Assembly: GCF_003583365.1 (NCBI RefSeq) | Contig: NZ_QXED01000009.1 | Location: 186,001 to 250,000, forward strand | Source: Fibrisoma montanum | GTDB lineage: Bacteria > Bacteroidota > Bacteroidia > Cytophagales > Spirosomataceae | Reading direction: 5' to 3' | DNA length: 64,000 nt | In this document: piece by piece, positions 1-8,089 of the stretch | Numbering within the stretch: position 1 is the first letter of the stretch | Layout of the letters: every line of letters starts with the position of its first letter | The notes under the pieces: generated by a model | What the model was told of the DNA's origin: nothing | The model's input: the letters and a program-made list of their open reading frames with translations, nothing else | Databases searched by the model: none | Program-made: the position numbers and the translations under genes

Positions 1-1203
1 GGTAGTAAACGTATTCTGCCCTCTGTCGAAATAAAGAAGACCACCGCCGTTGGTACCAATCCAGAGGTTACCACGGGCATCTTCCGCAAACGTGTTTATA
101 TCATCGTAGGGCAACGGACTGGCCGTGTTGCTGTGCCGAAACGCCGAAAAGCGAATGAGATCCGGGTGGTAATAGCAAACGCCGTTTTTATAAGTACCCA
201 CCCAGACAATCCCCCCATCATCGCAGTACTGGCTATAAATGGTATTCTGGCTGACGCTTCGTTCGTTACCCTCCTCATTGAGCAGATAACGAACCGAGAA
301 GTCTTGCTTGTCGAGCACGTTGATGCCTCCGTGATCCGTACCCAGCCAGATTTTCCCTTTGCTGTCCTGAATAATACTACGTACCAGATTATTCGTCAGT
401 CGGCCGCGGGTCGCTCCGGTGTGCAGCCGCAATACGGTTTGGTTCCGGGCATCGATGTAGAACGCGCCCGTTCCTGCCCTGCTTTCATACACCCACACGT
501 CGTTGTCGGCATCGACAAAGAGCTTGAAATTGGCGGCTTCGGTCGGGGCCGTTCTAACCAGAGTTGTGCGGTAAACAGCCCGGTGACTGCGGCTGTCCAG
601 TTTTTCGAGCAGCCCAGACTGATGAATCACCCACAAATGACCCAGACCATCTTCGGCAACATCGGTGATGTTGTGGTCACGGATCGAGGTAGTATCCTGG
701 CGTGAGTGCGCAATGCGTCGGGTACGCCGGGTGGCCGGCGAATACCCGAACAAGCCCTGGCTGGTATGCAGAAACCAGTAGGTTCCGCGTTTGCCGCCCC
801 GGATGGTGACAACGTTCCCATCGGGCAGCCCATACGTTCGGGCGAGGGCGTCGGGGCGTCGATTGAAGCGTTCGGTTGCCGGGTCATATACCGTTACGCC
901 TTTTCGGTTGCGTATCCAGAGCAGACCGGCAGGGTCTTCCGCGAGCGTTTCAATGTAATTATCGTTCAGGGAGGTCGTGTCCTGCGCCTGCTGTCGGAAC
1001 ACCTTGCAGGTATAGCCATCAAAGCGATTAAGGCCCGATAAGGTACCGAACCAGACGAATCCCTGCCTGTCTTTCAGAATGCAGTTAACCTGCTGGTGCG
1101 ACAACCCGCTCGACCGCCCTAAGCGCATGAACGCGTACGGATTCGTCTGGGCCAGCAGGACCCTGGCGGATAAAATCCAGAACGCAAAAAAAAGAAATCT
1201 CAC
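1..1203 (-). CDS. Two-component regulator propeller protein, N-terminal part (cut by window edge)
   Basis: This is the first 401 codons of a larger protein that continues past base 1. It starts at a GTG; the nearest upstream in-frame codons are a TAA stop two codons before it, so no other start is possible. A signal peptide (about residues 1-19, ending LLAQ) is followed by repeated beta-propeller blades. Each blade carries the Reg_prop signature, for example GFVWFGTLSGLNRFDGY, GKIWLGTDHGGINVLDK and GNLWIGTNGGGLLYFD. In Bacteroidota such propellers form the periplasmic sensor of hybrid histidine kinases or of sensors ending in an HTH domain. The output domain is outside the window, so kinase versus direct regulator cannot be decided. 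The neighbouring molybdenum genes run the other way, so a functional link is not shown. Confidence 0.85.
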   Translation of the reverse strand, partial: MRFLFFAFWILSARVLLAQTNPYAFMRLGRSSGLSHQQVNCILKDRQGFVWFGTLSGLNRFDGYTCKVFRQQAQDTTSLNDNYIETLAEDPAGLLWIRNRKGVTVYDPATERFNRRPDALARTYGLPDGNVVTIRGGKRGTYWFLHTSQGLFGYSPATRRTRRIAHSRQDTTSIRDHNITDVAEDGLGHLWVIHQSGLLEKLDSRSHRAVYRTTLVRTAPTEAANFKLFVDADNDVWVYESRAGTGAFYIDARNQTVLRLHTGATRGRLTNNLVRSIIQDSKGKIWLGTDHGGINVLDKQDFSVRYLLNEEGNERSVSQNTIYSQYCDDGGIVWVGTYKNGVCYYHPDLIRFSAFRHSNTASPLPYDDINTFAEDARGNLWIGTNGGGLLYFDRGQNTFTT

Positions 1204-1506
1204 AGTACGTTAAGTAGACTGGCTTCTCCTGAACCGCAGAAGCACAACTCAATTTAAAAGTAGGTATACAAATTAGTGAAATTTAGGGATTAACTAGCTA
1301 TTCTTTCAAAAATAGTAGGCATACGCACCTGCCCGAACCCCTGTTGTTTTGCCGGATCGGTGCCGGTTTCATTCTTCCGGTGCCGGCCCGCTCTGCCAGG
1401 GCCGCAGCAACCACTCATCCCGAATCATTTGTGGATCGTTTTATGTTTAGTAAATTTCCGTATTGAATTGCGCGGAGCGGCAAGGCTCATTAGACGAACG
1501 ACACGA
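1204..1506. other. Divergent intergenic region between propeller sensor and xdhC-like gene
   Basis: No gene is visible here. The left half is A+T-rich. Read on the minus strand, positions 1314-1307 spell TATTTTTG, matching the Bacteroidota -7 consensus TAnnTTTG, and could serve the propeller gene about 105 bases downstream; no convincing -33 element accompanies it. The reading frame of the xdhC-like gene stays open upstream to 1360, but that stretch has no family similarity, so I treat it as leader. Confidence 0.3.
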
Positions 1507-2481
1507 ATGATCAGCGAATTCAGGCACATAATTGATACGTATCGGCAGGTTGATTTCACCCAGCGGAAGGCCGCACTGGCTACGGTGGTCGGGTTGAAAG
1601 GGTCCGGCTACCGGCGGCCGGGGGCACGAATGCTCATCACCGACGATGGCCACTGGACCGGTGCCATCAGCGGGGGCTGTCTGGAAGGCGACGCCCTCAG
1701 GAAAGCCCGGGAGGTGATGCAATCCGGGCAATCCCGGCTCGTGACGTATGATACCACCCAGCCCGACGGCGAAAACTTCGGGATCGGTCTCGGCTGCCAC
1801 GGCATACTGGATGTTCTGATTGAGCCGCTTACCCCAACGGACACGCAAAATTCGCTCGAAGTACTCGATCAGATCCTGCAGAACCGGCGCGAGGTCGAAC
1901 TGTCGAAACCCCTGCCCAACGGCGACTTCTTTACGGAACAGCTCAGACCGGATATTCAGCTGCTGGTGTTCGGCGCGGGCTATGACGCGGTTCCGCTCGT
2001 GGCGCAGGCGAAACTGGTTGGCTGGCACGTGGTAGTCGCCGACGACTGCGTGGCGCACCTCAACCCCAGACGGTTTGCCCAGGCCGATCAGTTGCTGGCC
2101 ATTCAGCGCGATAACTTCCGGCAGTCGGTAACGATCGATTCGTACTCAGCGGCCGTGCTGATTTCGCACAACTACAAATTTGACCGGTCGGTGCTGCGCG
2201 AACTGCTCCAGACCGACATTCGGTACATCGGGATTCTGGGGCCCAAAAAACGCGGGGACGCCCTCCTCGACGAGCTTGCCGACGTAGTGCAGCCCTCCGA
2301 CCATGACCGCATCTTTGCGCCGGTGGGCCTGGATGTTGGCGCCGAAACCCCGACCGAAATTGCACTCTCGATTGTATCAGAAGTGCAGGCCGTTTTCCGG
2401 CAGACCTCGGCGCGTCCGCTTAAATTCAAGAACGCACCTATTCACCAGCCGGTGGCGCAGCCAACGCCCATCGAATCCTGA
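1507..2481 (+). CDS. XdhC/CoxI family molybdenum-enzyme maturation protein
   Basis: A cytoplasmic protein of 324 residues. The N-terminal XdhC/CoxI domain includes the conserved stretch ALATVVGLKGSGYRRPGARM and the glycine/cysteine motif SGGCLEGD. The C-terminal half is the XdhC Rossmann domain (LLVFGAGYDAVPLV, then GILGPKKRGDALLDEL). Proteins of this family bind molybdenum cofactor and insert its sulfurated form into xanthine dehydrogenase or aldehyde oxidase-type enzymes. The frame is open 49 codons further upstream, but family similarity begins at MISEFRHII, so the ATG at 1507 is chosen. A MocA-like gene follows after 6 bases, and a molybdenum hydroxylase lies convergent just beyond; this enzyme is the probable client (inference). 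Confidence 0.9.
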   Translation: MISEFRHIIDTYRQVDFTQRKAALATVVGLKGSGYRRPGARMLITDDGHWTGAISGGCLEGDALRKAREVMQSGQSRLVTYDTTQPDGENFGIGLGCHGILDVLIEPLTPTDTQNSLEVLDQILQNRREVELSKPLPNGDFFTEQLRPDIQLLVFGAGYDAVPLVAQAKLVGWHVVVADDCVAHLNPRRFAQADQLLAIQRDNFRQSVTIDSYSAAVLISHNYKFDRSVLRELLQTDIRYIGILGPKKRGDALLDELADVVQPSDHDRIFAPVGLDVGAETPTEIALSIVSEVQAVFRQTSARPLKFKNAPIHQPVAQPTPIES

Positions 2482-2487
2482 CCCGGC

Positions 2488-3114
2488 GTGCAGATCGGCA
2501 GTATCATTCTGGCGGCCGGAGCCGCAACCCGGTTCGAAGGGCAGCCCAAACAGCTGCTGACCCTGAACGGTACGACACTGGTTCAGCGTATTACGCAGAC
2601 CGCCCTGACGGCCTGCCCGAACGGCCCCGTGGTGGTGGTGGTCGGGGCCAATCAGGACCGGATTCGCCCCGAACTCCTGAACTACCCCGTTACGGTCGTA
2701 GACAACCCACACTGGTCGGAGGGTATGGCTACGTCGCTGAAAGCCGGGCTGAATTCGCTACTGAGCCGGCATCCTGCGCTCGACGCGGTGCTTGTTCTCC
2801 TGTGCGACCAGCCGCTGATTACCCCCGATGTACTTCAGGCGTTGATCGGTACGCACGAACAGACCGGCCAGCCCATCGTTGCCTGCCGCTACGCCGGTTC
2901 TGTGGGCGTCCCGGCCCTGTTCGCCCATGCTTATTTCGACAAATTACTGGCGCTAACCGGCGATCAGGGCGCCCGGTACCTCCTGAAAAACAACAAAACC
3001 GACCTCGCTGAAGTCGGTTTTGAGTTGGCCGCTATCGACCTTGATTCCTGGCAGGACGTAGACCGGTTCAACCAGAGTCAATCAGACGACAACCAGGTTA
3101 CCCCAGGTCGTTGA
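2488..3114 (+). CDS. MobA/MocA-like nucleotidyltransferase (molybdenum cofactor cytidylyltransferase type)
   Basis: 208 residues starting at GTG, six bases after the XdhC-like stop, so the two are almost certainly co-transcribed. The N-terminus IILAAGAATRFEGQPKQLL is the nucleotide-binding G-x(n)-R...K loop of the MobA-like NTP transferases, and LVLLCDQPLI holds the metal-binding aspartate. MocA joins CMP to molybdopterin to make the cytosine dinucleotide cofactor used by aldehyde-oxidase-type enzymes, while MobA makes the guanine form. The neighbouring hydroxylase favours the MocA reading, but family alone does not settle base specificity. Its last 17 bases overlap the 3' end of the convergent large-subunit gene. 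Confidence 0.85.
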   Translation: MQIGSIILAAGAATRFEGQPKQLLTLNGTTLVQRITQTALTACPNGPVVVVVGANQDRIRPELLNYPVTVVDNPHWSEGMATSLKAGLNSLLSRHPALDAVLVLLCDQPLITPDVLQALIGTHEQTGQPIVACRYAGSVGVPALFAHAYFDKLLALTGDQGARYLLKNNKTDLAEVGFELAAIDLDSWQDVDRFNQSQSDDNQVTPGR

Positions 3115-5278
3115 TATCAAACGGCAGCTTCCGGATACGTTTGCCCGTAGCCGCAAAAACGGCGTTCGCCAGGGCCGGGGCTGCGGGGGGCAAACCCGGC
3201 TCCCCAACGCCAATCGGCGACTCCGAGCTCGGCAGGATATGCACCTCGATGGGCGGGGTTTCATTCAGGCGCAGCATCTGGTAATCGTGGAAATTGGTTT
3301 GCCTGGCGCGGCCTTCGTCGAATGTCAGCGCACTTTTCAGAGCCGCCGTCAGCCCCATAACCGTTCCGCCCTCGATCTGCGACCGTACGTTGTCCGGATT
3401 CACGGCCGTACCGCAGTCAACAGCCGCAATGATCTTTTCAATCTTAACCCCTTTGTCCGTTTTCGATACGTATACGACGTGCCCGGCCTGCCCGGCAAAG
3501 AATTGCCAGAACGCGACGCCTTTCCCCCACCCGGCCGGCAACGGTTTTTCCCAGCCACTCTGGTCGCGCAGGAACCTCAGCAGGTTTTTCATCCGGACAT
3601 TCTTCCCGATCAGGTTTAGCCGGAACGCCAGCGGGTCCTGCCCGACGGCATGAGCCATCTCGTCTACGAAGCTCTCGTGGGCGAAACAGGTGGTTGCCGA
3701 ATAGACGGCCCGCCACCAGCCCATCGGCACCGGTACGTCGGCGAAGATGTTGTTGTATGTAAGGTTCGGGATTTCGTAAGGAGCTTCTTTCAGGCCCTCC
3801 ATCGCGCCATCATCCTGCCGTTTGGCGGGATCCTTGCTGCCAAACTGGGTATCATTAATGGACGGGGCCACCACTTTGTGCTGAAAGGCCACGGGGGTAT
3901 TGGCCGCGTCGAACCCGGCCCGGAGCAGGCTGTAGGTAGCCGGACGGAACGGGCCGCCGGCCATGTCGTCTTCGCGGGTCCAGACCACTTTCACCGGCCG
4001 CCCTACCTGCTTCGACAGGTACACGGCTTCCATCACCTGGTCCAGAAACAGCCGCCGGCCAAAACCTCCTCCCACAAACATCACGTGCACCGTTACGTTC
4101 TCAGGCGGAATAGCCAGGTATTTAGCCGTCTCTTTCTGCACATCGTCGGGTAGCTGGGTGGATGTCCAGATTTCGACCGTATCGCCTTTTACGGACGCCA
4201 GGCAGTTTTGCGGCTCCATCGGCGCATGAGCCGCAAACGGCAGCTCGTATTCGGCCTCCAGCTTTCTGGCGGCCCCGGCAAAGGCCTCATCGAAATTACC
4301 TTTGCTGGTATCGACATGCCCATCCGTTTTGGCCAGCTCTTTAAACCTGGTCGTTATATCGGTTGAATTGAACGCGGCATGCGGGCCATTATCCCAATCA
4401 ATTTTTAGCGCCCGTCGACCCTGCAGAGCCGCCCAGTAGCTATCCGCCAGCACGGCTACGCCCTGGAAGGTGTTTTTGTACATCTTGCGTTCCGCCTTCA
4501 GTACGTGCCGAACACCCGGCATTTTTCTGGTGGCCGTATCGTCGAATGACTTGACGGTAGCCTGCATGACGGGGGCCCGCTCAACCGATGCGTAGAGCAT
4601 ACCCGGCACTTCAGCATCGATACCGAATTTGGCCCGGCCAGTCACTTTAGCCGGAATATCCGGACGTTTGCTTGGCTTGCCGACGAGCCGGAAGTCTTTG
4701 GCGTCTTTCAGCTTCGGCTCTTTGGGTACGTCAATCGTTTTGGCAATCTCGGTCAGGGCACCGTATGGCAGGCTTTTTCCGCTGGGCTTATGAAAAATCT
4801 TGCCGTCTTTGGCGTAACACTCGTCTACCGGAACGTTCCAGGTTTTGGCCGCGGCCTGGGTCAGCATCTCGCGGGCCGCGGCACCGGCTTTACGCAGGTT
4901 TGCCCATTCGCCCCGGACGCTGTAGCTTCCCCCGACGCCCATATTACCGAACTTCTTATCGGCCATCGCCTGCCGGATCTCCACCTGATCGAGCGACACC
5001 TCCAGTTCTTCGGCCACAATCAGGGGCATTGACTGGAACGTACCCTGCCCGATTTCGGGCTTATGCGCCATCAGGATGATCTTTCCGGTGTTTTCCAGAA
5101 TAACCAGCGGACTGACCTCCAGTGATACCAGCGCTTTCCCAGCCATTTGTTCGCTGAGGTTGACCAGCCCGGTGCCGGCCTCGGCGGAGTTGACCCCGAT
5201 GACCAGCGACGACACCGTCAGACTGCCTGCTTTCAGAAACGCCCGGCGGTTCATGGATGAAGAGGATTGCGGTTTCAT
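3098..5278 (-). CDS. Molybdopterin-binding aldehyde/isoquinoline oxidoreductase, large subunit (IorB-like)
   Basis: 726 residues. The N-terminus carries a twin-arginine signal (MNRRAFLKAGSL, about residues 9-20), so the folded, cofactor-loaded enzyme is likely exported to the periplasm with its small subunit. The body is the two-part aldehyde oxidase/xanthine dehydrogenase molybdopterin-binding fold: GQGTFQSMPLIVAEEL near residue 75, a GGGFGRR motif near 400, and GVGEPGLPP near the C-terminus, where the glutamate is the expected catalytic base. Size and layout match the isoquinoline 1-oxidoreductase beta subunit, which lacks the fused FeS/FAD domains of eukaryotic xanthine dehydrogenase. The substrate cannot be told from sequence. 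It follows the 2Fe-2S subunit gene by 3 bases and converges on the mocA-like gene with overlapping ends. Confidence 0.9.
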   Translation of the reverse strand: MKPQSSSSMNRRAFLKAGSLTVSSLVIGVNSAEAGTGLVNLSEQMAGKALVSLEVSPLVILENTGKIILMAHKPEIGQGTFQSMPLIVAEELEVSLDQVEIRQAMADKKFGNMGVGGSYSVRGEWANLRKAGAAAREMLTQAAAKTWNVPVDECYAKDGKIFHKPSGKSLPYGALTEIAKTIDVPKEPKLKDAKDFRLVGKPSKRPDIPAKVTGRAKFGIDAEVPGMLYASVERAPVMQATVKSFDDTATRKMPGVRHVLKAERKMYKNTFQGVAVLADSYWAALQGRRALKIDWDNGPHAAFNSTDITTRFKELAKTDGHVDTSKGNFDEAFAGAARKLEAEYELPFAAHAPMEPQNCLASVKGDTVEIWTSTQLPDDVQKETAKYLAIPPENVTVHVMFVGGGFGRRLFLDQVMEAVYLSKQVGRPVKVVWTREDDMAGGPFRPATYSLLRAGFDAANTPVAFQHKVVAPSINDTQFGSKDPAKRQDDGAMEGLKEAPYEIPNLTYNNIFADVPVPMGWWRAVYSATTCFAHESFVDEMAHAVGQDPLAFRLNLIGKNVRMKNLLRFLRDQSGWEKPLPAGWGKGVAFWQFFAGQAGHVVYVSKTDKGVKIEKIIAAVDCGTAVNPDNVRSQIEGGTVMGLTAALKSALTFDEGRARQTNFHDYQMLRLNETPPIEVHILPSSESPIGVGEPGLPPAAPALANAVFAATGKRIRKLPFDINDLG

Positions 5279-5281
5279 GGG

Positions 5282-5767
5282 CTATTTAGTCGTTAGGGCG
5301 GTTTCTTTCAGCAGGTCCGAAGCCCGGTGAATGGCTTTACGCACACGGTTGTAGGTGCCGCAGCGACAGATGTTTCCGCTCATGGCCTGATCAATTTCAG
5401 CATCGGTAGGGTCCGGATTTGTCTTGAGCAAAGCCACCGCCGACATGATCTGGCCGGACTGGCAGTAGCCGCACTGCGGAACCTGCTCCTCGATCCAGGC
5501 CTGTTGAACGGGATGCAGGCGGGTTTCGCTGCCTACGCCTTCGATGGTCGTAATTTTCTTGTTGGCAACCGAGGAAACGGGGGTGATGCACGAGCGGATG
5601 GGCTTGCCGTTCAGGTGAACGGTGCAGGCTCCGCACTGCGCCATACCGCAACCGAACTTTGTACCTTTCAGACCAACCACATCACGAACGGCCCACAGCA
5701 GCGGCATTTGCGGATCAGTGTTGATGGTGCGTTTTTTGCCGTTAATAATCAGGGAGATAACAGCCAT
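5282..5767 (-). CDS. 2Fe-2S subunit of molybdenum hydroxylase (IorA-like)
   Basis: 161 residues, two 2Fe-2S domains. The plant-ferredoxin-like cluster is bound by Cys40, Cys45, Cys48 and Cys60 ([13 protein letters not shown], then RSC). The helical second domain supplies Cys99, Cys102, Cys134 and Cys136 ([11 protein letters not shown] and NICRCGTY). This is the standard electron-transfer subunit of the xanthine oxidase superfamily. It has no signal peptide and would travel through the Tat system with the large subunit (inference). The large-subunit gene begins 3 bases downstream. No FAD subunit gene is present, so electrons probably leave to a cytochrome or membrane acceptor, as in other IorAB-type enzymes. 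Confidence 0.93.
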   Translation of the reverse strand: MAVISLIINGKKRTINTDPQMPLLWAVRDVVGLKGTKFGCGMAQCGACTVHLNGKPIRSCITPVSSVANKKITTIEGVGSETRLHPVQQAWIEEQVPQCGYCQSGQIMSAVALLKTNPDPTDAEIDQAMSGNICRCGTYNRVRKAIHRASDLLKETALTTK

Positions 5768-5916
5768 AGATGAGTATAGTTATTGACTAGCGAACCCTAT
5801 AAAGTTTGTTCTTTTTGAAGAAGAAGGCAAACAATCTTTTACGACTGTTCCGAATCCCGGTATGAACGGAAACGAAGCTGAAACCTACCGCGTTATGTAT
5901 CAACACGGTGAACACG

Positions 5917-5946
5917 AAAAAACCCCACTTTGCAGCGGGGTTTTCC
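5917..5946 (-). terminator. Rho-independent terminator of the 66-residue lipoprotein gene
   Basis: On the minus strand a CCCCGCTGCAAAGTGGGG hairpin is followed by six T residues. It lies about 50 bases beyond the stop of the small lipoprotein gene at 5998 and ends that transcript before iorA. Confidence 0.7.
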
Positions 5947-5997
5947 GTAGAGTGTATAGCGATGTCGGTAACTAACCGGCAGTCGTGCCTCAACTAA

Positions 5998-6198
5998 TTA
6001 ACGAGCGCTATCAGATGACATCATTGAAGCTGAGTCCGTAGCCATCGTTGAATCGGTAGACATCATCGTAGATGAATCCGTAGACATCGTGCTTTCAGTA
6101 CCAGCTGCTGATTCAGTTTCAGTCTTCTTAGATGAGCAAGAAGTAGCCAGGGCGATCATTGCCATGAAGAAGAACGCAGATTTTGCAATAGCTTTCAT
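5998..6198 (-). CDS. Small Ser/Thr/Met/Asp-rich lipoprotein
   Basis: 66 residues. A basic start and hydrophobic stretch (residues 1-20) end in the lipobox ATSC, so Cys21 should be lipidated. The mature part is only about 45 residues, built almost entirely from Ser, Thr, Met, Asp and Ala in imperfect repeats of the type STMMSTDS / TMATDSAS / MMSSDSA. It contains no recognisable domain. Its own terminator and a 138-base upstream gap suggest a single-gene transcript. The composition is reminiscent of disordered, possibly metal-binding or spacer lipoproteins, but no function is claimed. Confidence 0.65.
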   Translation of the reverse strand: MKAIAKSAFFFMAMIALATSCSSKKTETESAAGTESTMSTDSSTMMSTDSTMATDSASMMSSDSAR

Positions 6199-6263
6199 GA
6201 TTTTGGGGTGTTTAAGCGTTGTTAATGGTAAATTGTCAACTTTAATACACCGATTGTAAAAAG

Positions 6264-6298
6264 GTAACCCAACATTTTTTAACTTTTTTTTGGGTTAC
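6264..6298. promoter_or_regulatory. Inverted repeat between lipoprotein gene and ECF sigma gene
   Basis: GTAACCCAA at 6264-6272 is repeated in inverted orientation as TTGGGTTAC at 6290-6298, separated by 17 T-rich bases. It sits in the 138-base gap between two divergent genes, 38 bases before the sigma factor start. It could be an operator acting on either gene, or a leader hairpin of the sigma mRNA. Confidence 0.45.
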
Positions 6299-6336
6299 GT
6301 TTGAGGTGTATCCGTATTAAGTAGTGACGCAACGTA

Positions 6337-6906
6337 ATGAGAAGAAGTAGCGGGGGAGTACTGCTGACCGACGACGAATTGCTGATAGGGCTGGCCAGTG
6401 GCTCGGATGCTGTACTGACCCAACTCTACCGTCGGTATTTCCCGATGGTACTGCATTTTGTGACGAGCAACAGCGGCAGCGAAGACGACGCCAAGGATAT
6501 TTACCAGGAGGTGCTGGTGGTGCTGTATGAAAAAGTGACGAACGGCTCGCTGGAACTGAACTGCCAGTTGAAGACGTACCTCTACTCGGTTGGTCGGCGG
6601 CTGTGGCTCAAACAACTGGCTCAACGGAATCGACATTTCATCAATGATACTGAAGCGGTGGTGGCCGTCGACGACGACCTGACCGATCATGAAGAACGGA
6701 ACCGTCAGTTTGACCTGATGGCCGATTCGCTCGAACGGCTCGGTGAACCCTGCCGCACATTGCTGGAAGATTTTTACACGCGGCATTTGTCAATGCAGGA
6801 CATCACCGAAAAATTCGGGTATACGAATGCCGACAATGCCAAAACGCAGAAATACAAGTGTCTTCAGCGATTGAAGCGGTTGTTTTTCTCGGAATATAAA
6901 CAGTAA
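6337..6906 (+). CDS. ECF-type RNA polymerase sigma factor
   Basis: 189 residues. Sigma region 2 spans about residues 25-95, with the core-binding helix DAKDIYQEVLVVLYEKV. Region 4, a helix-turn-helix, spans about residues 130-185 (LLEDFYTRHLSMQDITEKFGYTNADNAKTQKYKCLQRLKRLF read in segments). The variant region 4 with NADNAKTQKYKCLQRLK is common in Bacteroidota ECF factors. No FecR or zinc-finger anti-sigma follows. Instead, 99 bases downstream there is a membrane-anchored trypsin-like protease whose cytoplasmic N-terminus could take that role (inference). Confidence 0.9.
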   Translation: MRRSSGGVLLTDDELLIGLASGSDAVLTQLYRRYFPMVLHFVTSNSGSEDDAKDIYQEVLVVLYEKVTNGSLELNCQLKTYLYSVGRRLWLKQLAQRNRHFINDTEAVVAVDDDLTDHEERNRQFDLMADSLERLGEPCRTLLEDFYTRHLSMQDITEKFGYTNADNAKTQKYKCLQRLKRLFFSEYKQ

Positions 6907-7005
6907 ACGGTTAGTCAGTTTACGATTTTCAGGGGCGGCTGGCGGGTAATTCACCGGCGCGTTGCAGACCACCGAAAACCGTAAATCAAACACTGAAACC
7001 CAATA

Positions 7006-8031
7006 ATGACCATGGAAACGAACGACGATCAGGACATAGAGCGTGCGCTTCACGCGTATGGTGAGCGCATTCGGTTCCGGCAGCAGCTGGCTCAGGTTCA
7101 CGCGGGGCTGAATATGGAAGCCATGCGCGAGGAGGCTGGCGTGTACCGTGAAGAAACCGTACGGCCGGGCCGCATCCGGACGTTCTGGCAAACGTATCGC
7201 ACCACCCTGGCCGTTGCGGCCTCCGTGGCGGTGTTGACTACGTTCAGCACCATTTTTCTGTATCGGCAGTACCAGCAGAGTCACCAGCAGCAACAGCAAT
7301 ATAGCTTGCTGCGCCGGGATATTCAGGCCATAAAGTCATCGCAGAAGCAGCTCCTGAACGACATTACCGGTCGCAGCCGGGCCCTGAGCGTAAACCCCGG
7401 TCAGGTTGCCGGTACGGGTTTCCTGCTGACCGCCGACGGCTATTTTGTGACGAGCAATCATATTGTGCAGGAGGCCGACTCGATCTACGTACAGAGCCAG
7501 AAAGGCGAGGTGTATAAAGCGCGGGTGGTCCATTCGGATCAGGCGCACGACCTGGCTATTCTGCAACTCGGCGACGATAGTGCGTTCCGGCCGCAGCCAA
7601 CCATTCCATACAGCTTCGACGGGAAATCGTCTGAGCTGGGCGAACGCGTATTTACTCTGGGCTACCCGCGCGAGGAGATCGTCTATGGCGAAGGCTATCT
7701 GAGTTCGGGAACCGGCTATCGGGGCGATACCGTTGCGTATCAGGTGGCCATCAGCGTAAACCCGGGTAACTCGGGCGGGCCGCTGCTCGACGAGCGGGGC
7801 AACGTAATTGGTATTATCAGCGCCAAACAGACTACCTCTGAGGGTGTTAGCTTTGCGGTGAAAACGAACTACCTGTTCAAGGCACTGGAAAACATTCCGG
7901 CCGATTCACTGAAAGGCATTCCGCTGAACCTGAACCGGAAAAATACGCTGGTGCATCTGCCCCGTAAGCAGCAGATCAAACGGATGCAGAGTTACGTGTA
8001 TCAGGTGAAAGTATTTAAGCACGAGAAATAA
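7006..8031 (+). CDS. Membrane-anchored S1C (HtrA/DegP-like) serine protease
   Basis: 341 residues. A charged cytoplasmic segment of about 65 residues is followed by one membrane helix (about 67-86), a Gln-rich coiled linker and a trypsin-fold protease domain (about 130-300) in the periplasm. The catalytic triad is intact: His152 (TSNHIV), Asp182 (HDLAIL) and Ser256 (NPGNSGGPL). No PDZ domain is visible after the protease domain, unlike DegP. The gene lies directly downstream of an ECF sigma factor, in the position normally held by an anti-sigma factor. The layout (cytoplasmic tail, one helix, periplasmic sensor or effector) matches that of single-pass anti-sigma proteins. The start could also be the ATG at 7012. 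Confidence 0.9.
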   Translation: MTMETNDDQDIERALHAYGERIRFRQQLAQVHAGLNMEAMREEAGVYREETVRPGRIRTFWQTYRTTLAVAASVAVLTTFSTIFLYRQYQQSHQQQQQYSLLRRDIQAIKSSQKQLLNDITGRSRALSVNPGQVAGTGFLLTADGYFVTSNHIVQEADSIYVQSQKGEVYKARVVHSDQAHDLAILQLGDDSAFRPQPTIPYSFDGKSSELGERVFTLGYPREEIVYGEGYLSSGTGYRGDTVAYQVAISVNPGNSGGPLLDERGNVIGIISAKQTTSEGVSFAVKTNYLFKALENIPADSLKGIPLNLNRKNTLVHLPRKQQIKRMQSYVYQVKVFKHEK

Positions 8032-8054
8032 AGACGCTATAGTGTACTGTACTA

Positions 8055-8088
8055 CAACGCCCGGACGGTATCTGCCATCCGGGCGTTG
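8055..8088. terminator. Bidirectional terminator hairpin between protease and CRTAC1-type gene
   Basis: A 14-base arm CAACGCCCGGACGG pairs with CCATCCGGGCGTTG with one mismatch around a 6-base loop. It lies between two convergent genes (stops at 8031 and 8090). The T tract is short on both sides, so it may be only moderately efficient. Confidence 0.65.
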
Positions 8089-8089
8089 T

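Noticed and set aside
5787-5993. 68-codon minus-strand frame between iorA and the small lipoprotein
   Set aside because: It runs through the terminator at 5917-5946 and encodes no recognisable protein.
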